Shown here one piece after another: positions 55,941 to 64,000 of a stretch of 64,000 nucleotides of DNA. This DNA comes from Bizionia saleffrena. GTDB taxonomy: Bacteria > Bacteroidota > Bacteroidia > Flavobacteriales > Flavobacteriaceae. The DNA is taken from positions 62,001-126,000 of the forward strand of contig NZ_VSKM01000008.1 of the NCBI RefSeq assembly GCF_008086175.1. Direction: 5' to 3'. Under the pieces are notes generated by a model. That model saw only the letters and a program-made list of their open reading frames with translations. It was not told where the DNA came from and did not search any database. Positions within the stretch are counted from its first letter, which is position 1; the number at the start of each line of letters is the position of its first letter. Made by a program: the position numbers and the translations under genes.

Positions 55941-56471
55941 TTGAGTACAACACTAGAGATCGAAATAGTAGAATTGCTTAAAAATGGCGACAAAAAAGCC
56001 ATGACCTTACTCTATAACAATTATTCTAGTGCCCTTTTAGGAGTCATTAAAAAAGTGGTTTCCGATAATGATTTAGCACAAGATGTCTTACAGGAAAGTT
56101 TTATTAAGGTGTGGAAAAACGCTAAAAGCTACAATCCTGAGAAAGCGAAATTATTTACTTGGCTCTATCGCATTGCTTATAATTCTGCAATTGATAAAGT
56201 AAGATCTACAAACAATAAATCGCAAAAAGAAATCCAAATTGAAGATTCTAACGTATATAAATTAACCACCAACTGTTTAAATCAAGACACCTTAGACATT
56301 AAAAAACATTTAAGTTCTCTCGATTTAAAATACCAAATAGTTATAAATGCGCTGTTTTTTGAAGGAATGACACAACAAGAAGCTAGCGACGAGTTAGAAA
56401 TCCCTTTAGGGACTATAAAATCAAGGTTAAAAATAGGATTACGTGAACTTAAGAAGATTTACAACCCTTAA
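55941..56471 (+). CDS. ECF-type RNA polymerase sigma factor, RskA-linked
   Basis: 176 aa from a TTG start at 55941, needed to keep the N-terminal helix IEIVELLKNGDKKAMTLLY. Region 2: NDLAQDVLQESFIKVWKNAKSYNPEKAKLFTWLYRIAYNSAIDKVR. Region 4: LDLKYQIVINALFFEGMTQQEASDELEIPLGTIKSRLKIGLREL, the classical helix-turn-helix. The -7-like motif TAATTTTG (55936-55943) overlaps the TTG, so the next start, Met21 at 56001, is an alternative. The RskA-type anti-sigma gene follows after 8 bases. Confidence 0.9.
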   Translation: MSTTLEIEIVELLKNGDKKAMTLLYNNYSSALLGVIKKVVSDNDLAQDVLQESFIKVWKNAKSYNPEKAKLFTWLYRIAYNSAIDKVRSTNNKSQKEIQIEDSNVYKLTTNCLNQDTLDIKKHLSSLDLKYQIVINALFFEGMTQQEASDELEIPLGTIKSRLKIGLRELKKIYNP

Positions 56472-56479
56472 TTGTAGTA

Positions 56480-57283
56480 ATGATGAACGTTGAAATAAAT
56501 ACATTTTTAGAATCCGGTTTATTAGATCGTTATCTTTTAGACCAAACCTCTCCACAAGACACACTTTTGGTTGAAAGTTACATTAAGGAACACCCTGATG
56601 TTGCAACCGCTTACAAAACACTTCAAAATAACTTAGAGTTAGTTGCTATGGTTAATGCTAAAGAAGCGCCACACCATATTTTAGATTCTATATTAAAAGA
56701 AATAGATACAAAGCCAGTAATAACTTTAAATAAAACAAGCAAGAAATCGTGGTTCAACTATGCGGTTGCCGCTAGTATTATTGCGTTTCTATTTGCCGGT
56801 AGCTCTGTGTTTTTACTAAATAAAAACGCGGAACTAAATAATGAGAACCAAGTAATCGTAGACGAACTTTTTGATATAAGAAGTGATTTACAAAGGAACA
56901 ATGACAGATTAGAAGCTTTGGCTTTAGAGTTTAAACAGCTTAATAATCCTGAAACAGAAAAGTACATTCTAAAAGGCAATAGAAGAGCTAAAAACTTAAA
57001 AACGGTGGCTTATATCAATCCTAAAGACAAAACATCTGTGATAGATGTGGTGACTTTACCAAGCTTACCTGCCGAAAAATGTTACCAAATCTGGGGAGAC
57101 ATACAAGGTAAGATGGTAAGCCTAGGGATTTTAAGTGAAACCGATAGACGTTTACAAAAGTTAAGTTACTCTGAGGGCACAATGGGTTTAAGCATAACCA
57201 TAGAGCCTAAAGGCGGAAGCTTAAAATCTACCAACGAAACGCCTGTTGCCGAAATAGAATTTAACACCCACGAAAACGACTAG
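56480..57283 (+). CDS. RskA-type transmembrane anti-sigma factor
   Basis: 267 aa (second Met at 56483 also possible). The N-terminal cytoplasmic part (NTFLESGLLDRYLLDQTSP) would bind the sigma factor made just upstream. One transmembrane helix (YAVAASIIAFLFAGSSVFLL, about 92-111) is followed by a coiled coil (NNENQVIVDELFDIRSDLQ) and a periplasmic RskA C-terminal domain (AYINPKDKTSVIDVVTLPSL, YQIWGDIQGKMVSLGIL, LSITIEPKGGS). Such factors release their sigma after regulated proteolysis; signal unknown. A hairpin terminator lies at 57308. Confidence 0.88.
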   Translation: MMNVEINTFLESGLLDRYLLDQTSPQDTLLVESYIKEHPDVATAYKTLQNNLELVAMVNAKEAPHHILDSILKEIDTKPVITLNKTSKKSWFNYAVAASIIAFLFAGSSVFLLNKNAELNNENQVIVDELFDIRSDLQRNNDRLEALALEFKQLNNPETEKYILKGNRRAKNLKTVAYINPKDKTSVIDVVTLPSLPAEKCYQIWGDIQGKMVSLGILSETDRRLQKLSYSEGTMGLSITIEPKGGSLKSTNETPVAEIEFNTHEND

Positions 57284-57307
57284 ACGTTTTTTTAATAATA
57301 AATTAAC

Positions 57308-57333
57308 AAGCCACACCTTAAAAAGTGTGGCTT
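57308..57333 (+). terminator. Terminator of the sigma/RskA operon
   Basis: Stem AAGCCACAC / GTGTGGCTT with an 8-base A-rich loop, followed by TCTTATT; 24 bases after the RskA stop. Confidence 0.7.
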
Positions 57334-57362
57334 TCTTATTATATATAGGACAATAAAATTAG

Positions 57363-57370
57363 TATCTTTG
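57363..57370 (+). promoter_or_regulatory. -7 promoter element TATCTTTG for the 57396 gene
   Basis: Exact TAnnTTTG, predicting a start near 57376, about 20 bases before the GTG start at 57396. Confidence 0.5.
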
Positions 57371-57395
57371 TAACCTAATAAAAAATGAGAATACA

Positions 57396-57599
57396 GTGAA
57401 ACTATTTTTAATTACATTAGCATTACTTAGCCTAGCAGTCGCTGGAATTGCCATAAAAATTTGGGCCAAAAAAGACGGTAAATTCGCAGGTACTTGCGCG
57501 AGCCAAAATCCAATGTTAAATAAAGAAGGTGAATCGTGTGGTTTCTGCGGGAAAAGTCCAGAACAATACGAAAACTGTAGCGAACCTCAACACTCGTAA
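57396..57599 (+). CDS. Small cysteine-rich membrane protein
   Basis: 67 aa from a GTG start. One N-terminal transmembrane helix (MKLFLITLALLSLAVAGIAI) is followed by a lysine turn and a short domain with four Cys: GTCASQNP, then SCGFCGK and YENCSE. The CxxC plus flanking Cys suggests a small metal or redox site. A four-codon frame (ATG 57385 to TGA 57397-57399) overlaps its start. It lies 6 bases before the GT2 gene, so they are one transcript with the third sigma gene. I recall similar unnamed proteins in flavobacteria; function unknown. Confidence 0.75.
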   Translation: MKLFLITLALLSLAVAGIAIKIWAKKDGKFAGTCASQNPMLNKEGESCGFCGKSPEQYENCSEPQHS

Positions 57600-57605
57600 T
57601 ACAAA

Positions 57606-58718
57606 ATGATAGTACTTGATATTGTATTCTATAGCTTTGTCGTTATAGTTTGTATTCAAGTTGTGTTTTACGGTATCGTTTTCGGCAGCTTTGCTTTCTA
57701 TAAACCGCGTCAAACAACACCGAGTACTCTACCCGTTTCGGTATTAATTTGTGCTAAAAACGAGGCCAAAAATTTAGCTTCATTTTTACCCTCCATATTA
57801 AACCAAAATTACCCTAATTTCCAGATTGTGTTAATTAATGATGCTTCTAGCGATAACACATTAGAACTAATGGAGTCGTTTGCCGAGCACCACTCCAATA
57901 TTAAAATTGTTAACGTTAAAAACACTGAAGCCTTTTGGGGTAAAAAAAAATACGCATTAACCTTAGGTATAAAATCTGCAACCCACGAGCATTTGCTGCT
58001 CACCGATGCAGATTGCCAACCTGTTTCGAAGAATTGGATAAGCGAGATGACCGCCCATTTTTCTGAAAAAAACACGATTATTTTAGGTTACGGCGCTTAC
58101 GATAAAGTTAAAAATTCGGTATTAAACAAAGTAATTCGCTACGAAACGTTACTTACTGCCATTCAATATTTCTCGTTTGCTAAAATTGGTATTCCTTTTA
58201 TGGGTGTTGGCCGTAATTTGGCTTATAAACGGTCAGAATTTTTTAAAACAAATGGCTTTATAAATCATATTGATATTCGCTCGGGAGACGACGATTTATT
58301 CATTAATGAAGCGGCCACTTCAGAGAATACTACTTTGTGCTTTACACAAGATAGTTTCACCTCTTCTATTCCTAAAACATCATTAAATAACTGGTATAGG
58401 CAAAAGCGACGACATGTATCTACAGCAAAAAAATACAAGCCTCTTCACAAATACCTGCTAGGACTTTTTTACAGCTCTCAATTGCTATTTTGGTTATTTT
58501 CGATAGTATTATTGGCCATTGGTTTTTACTGGCAGTTTGTAGTAGCACTTATATTACTCCGATTTGTCATTCAGTTTTTTGCTATAGGTTTTTCTGCTAA
58601 GAAATTAAATGAGTTCGATTTACTTATTATATTACCCTTTTTAGAACTCTCTTTAATTGTTTTTCAATTCACTATATTTATAGCCAATCTCATTTCAAAA
58701 CCAAACTATTGGAAATAG
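57606..58718 (+). CDS. Membrane-bound family 2 glycosyltransferase
   Basis: 370 aa. An N-terminal transmembrane helix (about 5-28) leads into a GT-A domain: VSVLICAKNEAKNL, VLINDASSDNT and the metal-binding DAD in LLTDADCQPVS. Acceptor-side features include GDDDLFINEAA and WYRQKRRHVSTAKKY, a variant of the QxxRW processive signature with His for Trp. Two or three C-terminal transmembrane helices end the protein. It resembles membrane GT2 enzymes that make surface polysaccharides or glycolipids. The downstream sigma gene starts inside its last codons (10-base overlap). Confidence 0.85.
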   Translation: MIVLDIVFYSFVVIVCIQVVFYGIVFGSFAFYKPRQTTPSTLPVSVLICAKNEAKNLASFLPSILNQNYPNFQIVLINDASSDNTLELMESFAEHHSNIKIVNVKNTEAFWGKKKYALTLGIKSATHEHLLLTDADCQPVSKNWISEMTAHFSEKNTIILGYGAYDKVKNSVLNKVIRYETLLTAIQYFSFAKIGIPFMGVGRNLAYKRSEFFKTNGFINHIDIRSGDDDLFINEAATSENTTLCFTQDSFTSSIPKTSLNNWYRQKRRHVSTAKKYKPLHKYLLGLFYSSQLLFWLFSIVLLAIGFYWQFVVALILLRFVIQFFAIGFSAKKLNEFDLLIILPFLELSLIVFQFTIFIANLISKPNYWK

Positions 58719-59269
58719 AAAAAGCCATAAAAAAGGCGAAACAGAACAACCAAAAGGCGTTTAATTTTTTATTAAATGAATATTGGGATTACGTGTACGG
58801 CTACCAATTAAAACGCATTGAGAACGAAAATGACGCCGAAGATATTACTATCCAAACGTTTTCTAAAGCCTTCGACAAAATTGATACGTACAACGACACG
58901 TATACTTTTAAAACCTGGTTAATTACAATTTCCAAAAATATTCATATCGATTTAGTCCGTAAAGAAAAAGCCTCCATCAATTCTAAAATTATCAATAGTC
59001 AATACAATACGGTCTACTTGGTGGCGGACGAATCACCGTCTGCTGAAGACAAATTAATCACCGAACAAAACTTAGCTAAGCTTTTAAAAGATATTAAAAA
59101 GTTAAAGCCCCATTATCAACAAATTATCAATCTTCGGTATTTTCAAGAACTGAGTTATAAAGAGATTAGCGTCGCACTTAACGAACCTATGAATAATGTT
59201 AAAGTAAAGTTATTACGTGCCAAAAAACTACTTGCCGACATTATAAGAAAAAGCGACTCTTTGTCTTAA
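58709..59269 (+). CDS. ECF-type RNA polymerase sigma factor without adjacent anti-sigma gene
   Basis: 186 aa from a TTG start at 58709, 10 bases inside the GT2 gene. Region 2: FNFLLNEYWDYVYGYQLKRIENENDAEDITIQTFSKAFDKID and TFKTWLITISKNIHIDLVRK. Region 4: LKPHYQQIINLRYFQELSYKEISVALNEPMNNVKVKLLRAKKLL. The gene is translationally coupled to a membrane glycosyltransferase, so envelope-related control is plausible (inference). lipA follows after ~155 bases with its own promoter box. No anti-sigma candidate is adjacent. Confidence 0.88.
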   Translation: MEIEKAIKKAKQNNQKAFNFLLNEYWDYVYGYQLKRIENENDAEDITIQTFSKAFDKIDTYNDTYTFKTWLITISKNIHIDLVRKEKASINSKIINSQYNTVYLVADESPSAEDKLITEQNLAKLLKDIKKLKPHYQQIINLRYFQELSYKEISVALNEPMNNVKVKLLRAKKLLADIIRKSDSLS

Positions 59270-59397
59270 AAACACTGTATATTCTGTTTTTACACACGTT
59301 AATTCTTTAGAGAATTTAAGCGTAGTACACCAAAAAAACGCACACCAATTCTAGCCAGTTTTAGAGATTCTTTATAACTAGTTTATAGAATACTTTG

Positions 59398-59405
59398 TAT
59401 CTTTG
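59398..59405 (+). promoter_or_regulatory. -7 promoter element TATCTTTG for lipA-gap
   Basis: Exact TAnnTTTG 19 bases before the lipA ATG at 59425; the leader would be about 15 bases. Confidence 0.5.
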
Positions 59406-59424
59406 TCGACAGAAAATTTTATAT

Positions 59425-60303
59425 ATGAAAAGCGAAACAGTTTCCAATATATTACCAGAACAAAAAAGAAAACCAAAATGGTTACGTGTAAAATTACCAA
59501 CAGGTAAAAAATACAAGGAATTACGTGGTTTAGTAGATAAGTATGGCTTAAATACGATTTGCGCTTCTGGAAGTTGCCCAAATATGGGCGAATGCTGGGG
59601 TGAAGGTACCGCAACATTTATGATTCTTGGTAATGTTTGTACGCGTTCGTGTGGTTTTTGTGGTGTAAAAACCGGAAGACCAGAAACTGTAGATTGGGAC
59701 GAACCTGAAAAAGTAGCGCGCTCTATTAAAATTATGGGCATTAAACACGCTGTTTTAACCAGTGTGGATAGAGATGACCTAAAAGACATGGGAAGCATAA
59801 TGTGGGCCGAAACGGTAAAATCTGTGCGCCGTATGAATCCTGAAACTACTATGGAAACTTTAATTCCGGATTTTCAAGGTGTAGAAAAACACATCGATCG
59901 TATTATTAATGTCGCACCAGAAGTGGTTTCTCATAACATTGAAACCGTAAAACGTTTAACTCGTGAGGTCCGAATACAAGCAAAATACGAAAGAAGTCTA
60001 GGGGTTTTAAAATACTTAAAACAACAAGGTCAACGTCGTACCAAATCTGGAATTATGTTAGGTTTAGGTGAAACGCGTGAAGAAGTTATTGAAACGCTTT
60101 ATGATTTAAGAGCTAACGATGTAGACGTTGTAACAATTGGTCAATATTTACAGCCTAGTAAAAAACACTTACCTGTTAAGCAATTTATAATGCCTGATCA
60201 ATTTGAGGAATATAAAACAATAGGCCTTGAACTTGGCTTTAGACATGTAGAAAGTAGTGCTTTAGTCCGTTCGTCTTACAAAGCTCAAAAACATATTAAT
60301 TAA
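59425..60303 (+). CDS. lipA: Lipoyl synthase
   Basis: 292 aa radical-SAM enzyme that inserts two sulfurs into protein-bound octanoyl chains (GcvH, E2 subunits). The auxiliary cluster motif Cx4Cx5C is [12 protein letters not shown]; the radical-SAM CxxxCxxC is CTRSCGFC. The C-terminal SSYKAQKH holds the conserved RSSY serine ligand. ATG at 59425 is chosen over a TTG at 59395 that lies before the promoter's end. gap starts one base after its stop. It supplies lipoate for the glycine cleavage system, whose gcvP is in this window. Confidence 0.96.
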   Translation: MKSETVSNILPEQKRKPKWLRVKLPTGKKYKELRGLVDKYGLNTICASGSCPNMGECWGEGTATFMILGNVCTRSCGFCGVKTGRPETVDWDEPEKVARSIKIMGIKHAVLTSVDRDDLKDMGSIMWAETVKSVRRMNPETTMETLIPDFQGVEKHIDRIINVAPEVVSHNIETVKRLTREVRIQAKYERSLGVLKYLKQQGQRRTKSGIMLGLGETREEVIETLYDLRANDVDVVTIGQYLQPSKKHLPVKQFIMPDQFEEYKTIGLELGFRHVESSALVRSSYKAQKHIN

Positions 60304-60304
60304 T

Positions 60305-61300
60305 ATGATTACTGTTGCCATTAATGGTTTTGGTAGAATTGGACGTCGCGTTTTTAGATTGCTGCAGGAATACCCGAATGTAAATATAGTAGCTATTAAC
60401 GACCTTTCGGATGTTAAAACACTCAGTCATTTACTAAAATACGATAGTATACACGGTATTTTTAAAGGCGAAGTATCGCACGACGATTCGCATATTATTG
60501 CTAATGGCAGAAAGACAGTACTACTTAACCATAATCACCCAAAAGATATAAACTGGAATCCGTATAACGTCGATTTTGTTATTGAAGCGTCAGGAAAGTT
60601 TAAAACTAAAGCGGTATTAGAACACCATATTAAAAACGGAGCACGACGTGTTATTTTAACCGTTCCGCCAGAAACTGACGACATTAAAACGATTGTTTTA
60701 GGCGTTAACGAATCTATCCTTGACGGTTCTGAAAAAATAATCTCTAACGCGTCGTGTACCACCAATAATGCAGCACCAATGATTGCTGTAATAAAAGAAC
60801 TTTGCGGTATTAATGAAGCTTACATTACTACGATTCATTCTTATACAACGGATCAAAGTTTACACGACCAACCCCATAAAGATTTACGTCGTGCGCGTGC
60901 CGCAGGCCAGTCGATAGTACCAACAACTACTGGTGCCGCAAAAGCGTTAACCAAAATTTTTCCTGATCTTCCCAATGCTATTGGTGGCTGCGGTATTCGT
61001 GTTCCTGTAGCAAACGGCTCGTTAACAGATATTACCTTTAACGTGCAGAAAACAGTTACTATTGAAGACGTAAATGAGGCTTTTAAAACCGCGTCACAAA
61101 ATCAGTATAAAGGGATTTTAGAATATACCGAAGACCCTATTGTTTCCATAGATATTGTAGGCAATACACATTCTTGCATTTTCGACGCCCAAATGACATC
61201 GGTTATAGGAAATATGGTAAAAATAATTGGTTGGTACGATAACGAGACAGGGTACTCAAGTCGTGTAATTGACTTGATTATCAATTTATCGAGAAAATAA
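60305..61300 (+). CDS. gap: Glyceraldehyde-3-phosphate dehydrogenase, type I
   Basis: 331 aa glycolytic NAD enzyme. The Rossmann start is INGFGRIGRRVFRLL; AINDLSD has the Asp that favours NAD over NADP. The catalytic Cys151 is in SNASCTTNN, the His in TTIHSYTTDQ and the C-terminal WYDNETGYSSRVID is canonical. Length is normal. The one-base spacing to lipA implies a shared transcript, an odd pairing of cofactor synthesis with glycolysis. Flavobacteria often carry more than one gap gene; whether this is the main isozyme cannot be told. Confidence 0.95.
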   Translation: MITVAINGFGRIGRRVFRLLQEYPNVNIVAINDLSDVKTLSHLLKYDSIHGIFKGEVSHDDSHIIANGRKTVLLNHNHPKDINWNPYNVDFVIEASGKFKTKAVLEHHIKNGARRVILTVPPETDDIKTIVLGVNESILDGSEKIISNASCTTNNAAPMIAVIKELCGINEAYITTIHSYTTDQSLHDQPHKDLRRARAAGQSIVPTTTGAAKALTKIFPDLPNAIGGCGIRVPVANGSLTDITFNVQKTVTIEDVNEAFKTASQNQYKGILEYTEDPIVSIDIVGNTHSCIFDAQMTSVIGNMVKIIGWYDNETGYSSRVIDLIINLSRK

Positions 61301-61322
61301 ATACTTTTATAGTATAAATAAT

Positions 61323-61330
61323 TATATTTG
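61323..61330 (+). promoter_or_regulatory. -7 promoter element TATATTTG for the hybrid kinase
   Basis: Exact TAnnTTTG, 23 bases before the ATG at 61354 and 22 bases after the gap stop. Confidence 0.5.
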
Positions 61331-61353
61331 TGTACTAATCCTACATACTACCT

Positions 61354-63570
61354 ATGTATATTTCCAATAAGTTATCAGTATTCATAATTCTTTTTTTTTG
61401 CCTCATTTCTAGTGTTTCCAATGGGCAAGAAAGAATTGCTGAAACTATTATTGTGAAGACCGATCAACTTATTTTAAGAGCACAAAATGATATAGACACC
61501 TATCATTTTTTTGATGCACAACAAAACTTAGATTCTGCTTTAATTCTCGCTAAAAAAAGCAATAACAGTCAGAGTCTAGGAATTATTTACTCTAAATTAG
61601 GTAAATTACAATTCATTTTTGAAGAGAACGATGAAGCGATTAAAACGCTTATTAAAGCCATCGAAATTCAAAGGGACATTAATGACTACGCCAATTTAGC
61701 AACCACCTACAACACTATAGGCAGGGTTTATTTATCGATAAAAGATTACAATAATGCTTTAGATTACTTTATATCGGCAGCTACTTTCTACGAACAAGAG
61801 AATCTATTAAAATTAGAAACTCAAGCTCAATTAAACACAGGAAAAGCATATTTAGCTCTCGAAAATTACGAGAAAGCCACGAATCGGTTTCAAAATGTTA
61901 TTCTTGTTTCAAAACAATTTCAATATAATAAATTATTGTGTAGCGCTACTTTGCACATGGCACAAGTTCTCACCCATACCAACCAATTGGATGCGGCTTT
62001 AGAAAAGGCACAAATCGCCTACGACATTGCCAATAACAATAACTATAAATCACTTTTAGACCGCAGTTATTTTGTATTAAGCCAAGTCTACGAGAAAAGA
62101 GGAGATTTACAAAAGAGTAACGACAATTTAAAAAAGTATATCCATTTATCAGATTCTTTATTATCTGTAAAGCGCGGTTATTTTTACCCACAGAACAGGC
62201 GTACTTCGTTAAAAAACAACTTTACAGATTACATCAGTGAGACCGAAGCTGAAATTCAAAAACGATCTAATAAAAATACATTCGACCAGCTTACCACTAT
62301 CTTAAGTATTGCACTTATTACCATTTTATCGCTGCTAACCTTGTCACTTTATAAAAACAATAACATCAGGCTTAAGTCTAATAATGTGTTACATAAAAAA
62401 AATGCAGAGTTAATTATTGCCAAAGAAAATGCAGAGTTAGCCTCTAAAACAAAAGCCAACTTTCTCTCGACAGTAACGCACGAATTAAGAACACCACTGT
62501 ATGCCGTAACAGGCTTAACAAATATGCTGCTAGATGAATCGCCAAAACCAGAGCAGATTCCGCATTTAAAATCCTTGAAATTTTCAGGTGAGTACCTATT
62601 AACGTTTATTAATGATATCCTTCAGATTAACAAAATTGAAGCGAATAAAGTCGATGTCGATCCAGAGATTTTCAATTTAAAAAAGAAGATGTCCAACGTT
62701 ATTTCAGCCTTAAACAATTCGGCATTAGATAATAATATCATACTTCATTTAGACTACGACAAAGAACTGCCTTTAAACTATAATGCCGACCAGTTAAAGA
62801 TTTCTCAGATATTAATTAATCTTATTGGTAACGCCATAAAATTTACTAAAGATGGAGATATACGGGTACGCGCAAAGAAAGTAAATGAAGAAAATGGCAC
62901 CTATAACATTCGTTTTGAGGTGGAAGACAACGGTATAGGTATTAGTAAAGAGAAACAAGACCATATGTTCGAAAGCTTTTCTCAAGGCTCAATACAAATT
63001 AATCGGAAATATGGAGGTACTGGTTTAGGTTTATCTATTGTGAAAGGATTAATCGATATTTTAAAAGGTAATATTTACTTAAAAAGTGCCTTAGGAAAAG
63101 GAACTACTTTCTATTTCGATATTCCGATGGAGCACACCGACGAAATTATCAAAGAAAAGAAAACAAATTACTTTAAAGATATTAGCGAAATTGATCTTAC
63201 AAAAATTAAAATCTTAGTGGTTGAAGACAATAAAATTAACCAAATGATTACCAAAAAGATTTTGAATAAAATGAAGCTTAATTGCGACGTGGTCGATAAT
63301 GGTGAAGAAGCTGTAGACATAGTAAAAACAACAAAATATGATGTTGTTTTAATGGATATTCATATGCCAGGAATTAGTGGTATTGAAGCCACTAAAATTA
63401 TACGCACATTCGATAAAGAACTTACTATTTTCGCATTAACGGCCGTTACTATAGAAGATAAAATGCAAGAGTTTGATGACGCTGGTTTTACCGATATTAT
63501 TTCTAAACCCTTTAAGCAAGAAGATTTCGAAAAGAAATTATACAATGCTTTAATTACACCTGAAGCTTAA
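61354..63570 (+). CDS. Hybrid histidine kinase with periplasmic TPR sensor and C-terminal receiver
   Basis: 738 aa. The signal peptide ends VSNGQ, then periplasmic TPR repeats (about 30-280; IYSKLGKLQFIFEENDEAIKTLIKAIE and NLATTYNTIGRVYLSIKDYNNALDYF) and one transmembrane helix (LTTILSIALITILSLLTLSLY, about 315-335). HisKA has phospho-acceptor His376 in VTHELRTPLYAV. HATPase_c shows N box LIGNAIKFTKDG, G1 DNGIGI and GGTGLGLSIVKG. The receiver has acidic pair VVEDNKIN, phospho-Asp668 in VLMDIHMPG and Lys in SKPFKQEDF. No output domain or adjacent regulator is present. It ends convergent with lpxK, overlapping by 4 bases. Confidence 0.93.
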   Translation: MYISNKLSVFIILFFCLISSVSNGQERIAETIIVKTDQLILRAQNDIDTYHFFDAQQNLDSALILAKKSNNSQSLGIIYSKLGKLQFIFEENDEAIKTLIKAIEIQRDINDYANLATTYNTIGRVYLSIKDYNNALDYFISAATFYEQENLLKLETQAQLNTGKAYLALENYEKATNRFQNVILVSKQFQYNKLLCSATLHMAQVLTHTNQLDAALEKAQIAYDIANNNNYKSLLDRSYFVLSQVYEKRGDLQKSNDNLKKYIHLSDSLLSVKRGYFYPQNRRTSLKNNFTDYISETEAEIQKRSNKNTFDQLTTILSIALITILSLLTLSLYKNNNIRLKSNNVLHKKNAELIIAKENAELASKTKANFLSTVTHELRTPLYAVTGLTNMLLDESPKPEQIPHLKSLKFSGEYLLTFINDILQINKIEANKVDVDPEIFNLKKKMSNVISALNNSALDNNIILHLDYDKELPLNYNADQLKISQILINLIGNAIKFTKDGDIRVRAKKVNEENGTYNIRFEVEDNGIGISKEKQDHMFESFSQGSIQINRKYGGTGLGLSIVKGLIDILKGNIYLKSALGKGTTFYFDIPMEHTDEIIKEKKTNYFKDISEIDLTKIKILVVEDNKINQMITKKILNKMKLNCDVVDNGEEAVDIVKTTKYDVVLMDIHMPGISGIEATKIIRTFDKELTIFALTAVTIEDKMQEFDDAGFTDIISKPFKQEDFEKKLYNALITPEA

Positions 63571-64000
63571 TATTTGGCTACGAAAGCTGTAATTAAATTA
63601 TTAAAATTTTCAGAATTATCAATTTGCGCTTCAATGGGTAAGTAAAACAATTTATGCTTTAAGCGCTCATTATTTTTTAAACGCATAAAATCTTTTTCTG
63701 TAGTAAGTAATAACTCTTCAGCTTCAAAGCTTTTTATATCGGTTGCTGTAAAGCTATAATGATCTTTAAATTCTAAATGTTTAAAAGCTAATCCTTCAGC
63801 ATTTAAAAAAGCGACTAAAGGCGATGCATTGGCAATACCAGTGACCAAAGTAAATTTTGGAAGCTGTTTTAAACCTCTTGATTCCGCATCCGAAAACACC
63901 ATTTCACTATAAACAATGGTACTAAAAAACACAGTTTGGTGCACTTCTGGGCTAATCTCCTTTACAATTTTAGCTTTCTCGCCATCTGTAATATCTTTAG
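63567..64000 (-). CDS. lpxK: Tetraacyldisaccharide 4'-kinase, C-terminal part (cut by window edge)
   Basis: About 144 codons remain and the frame is open to base 64000. LpxK phosphorylates the 4' position of the lipid A disaccharide at the inner membrane. Diagnostic segments: TLVTGIANASPLVAFL (family LVTGIANP), LEFKDHYSFTATDIKSF (FxDHxxF) and the LLTTEKDFMRL motif near the end. The C-terminus ends ITAFVAKY. The stop overlaps that of the kinase gene by 4 bases. The N-terminal P-loop is outside the window. Confidence 0.92.
   Translation of the reverse strand, partial: KDITDGEKAKIVKEISPEVHQTVFFSTIVYSEMVFSDAESRGLKQLPKFTLVTGIANASPLVAFLNAEGLAFKHLEFKDHYSFTATDIKSFEAEELLLTTEKDFMRLKNNERLKHKLFYLPIEAQIDNSENFNNLITAFVAKY

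Overview
The window reads as a chromosomal segment of a marine-type Flavobacteriaceae (Bacteroidota). The grounds are: low G+C by eye; a SusC/SusD pair; two proteins with a C-terminal type IX secretion (T9SS) sorting domain; lipoproteins with acidic residues straight after the lipidated Cys; Hpt-Adk and GcvP as single fused chains; and repeated promoters of the Bacteroidota form TTG-N19/20-TAnnTTTG. I could not place it to genus. No tRNA, rRNA, CRISPR array, insertion sequence, prophage or defence island was seen, and no gene-free stretch exceeds about 300 bases.

Layout. 1-1261: str operon on the minus strand (rpsL, rpsG, start of fusA) behind a near-consensus promoter. 1355-9657: an Omp85-like outer-membrane protein, then a SusC-SusD operon ending in two surface-type lipoproteins and no degradative enzyme. 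9841-19109: rlmB, a rhomboid protease, a candidate structured ncRNA, rarA, a minus-strand run (secreted protein, HAD nucleotidase, polysaccharide-deacetylase-like protein, RadC, Mpl) and a TPR protein. 19277-25615: a very large alpha-2-macroglobulin with a SusC-type N-terminal module inserted in its middle. 25836-30315, minus: SDR, DUF4136 lipoprotein, K+ channel, ObgE, Hpt-Adk fusion. 30502-34457: purK-purE and an M3 peptidase. 34579-36217: ECF sigma factor with a tiny zinc-anti-sigma-like partner, then a UbiA-like membrane protein. 36339-41787: gcvP, then a FabH-like/methyltransferase/GT2 cassette. 41794-48838, minus: two paralogous T9SS cargo proteins with almost identical 3' ends and a DNA/RNA endonuclease. 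48943-55885: valS, DUF1573 protein, retropepsin-PDZ protein, aminotransferase-murB. 55941-61300: ECF sigma/RskA pair, small cysteine-rich membrane protein, GT2, a third ECF sigma factor, lipA, gap. 61354-64000: TPR hybrid histidine kinase and the 3' part of lpxK.

How the genes fit together. Most are core housekeeping (translation, purine synthesis, glycine cleavage and lipoylation, peptidoglycan precursor synthesis and recycling, lipid A). The accessory part is almost wholly cell-surface: SusCD uptake, Omp85, macroglobulin, T9SS cargo, surface lipoproteins, glycosyltransferases. It is accompanied by three ECF sigma factors and a hybrid sensor kinase. I did not find a clear-cut new multi-gene system. 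The best leads are the ncRNA at 11415-11518, the SusC-type module inside the macroglobulin, the homogenised T9SS tails at 42623-43366 and 45866-46609, and two perfect 12-bp inverted repeats in leaders (30432-30472 and 39224-39279).
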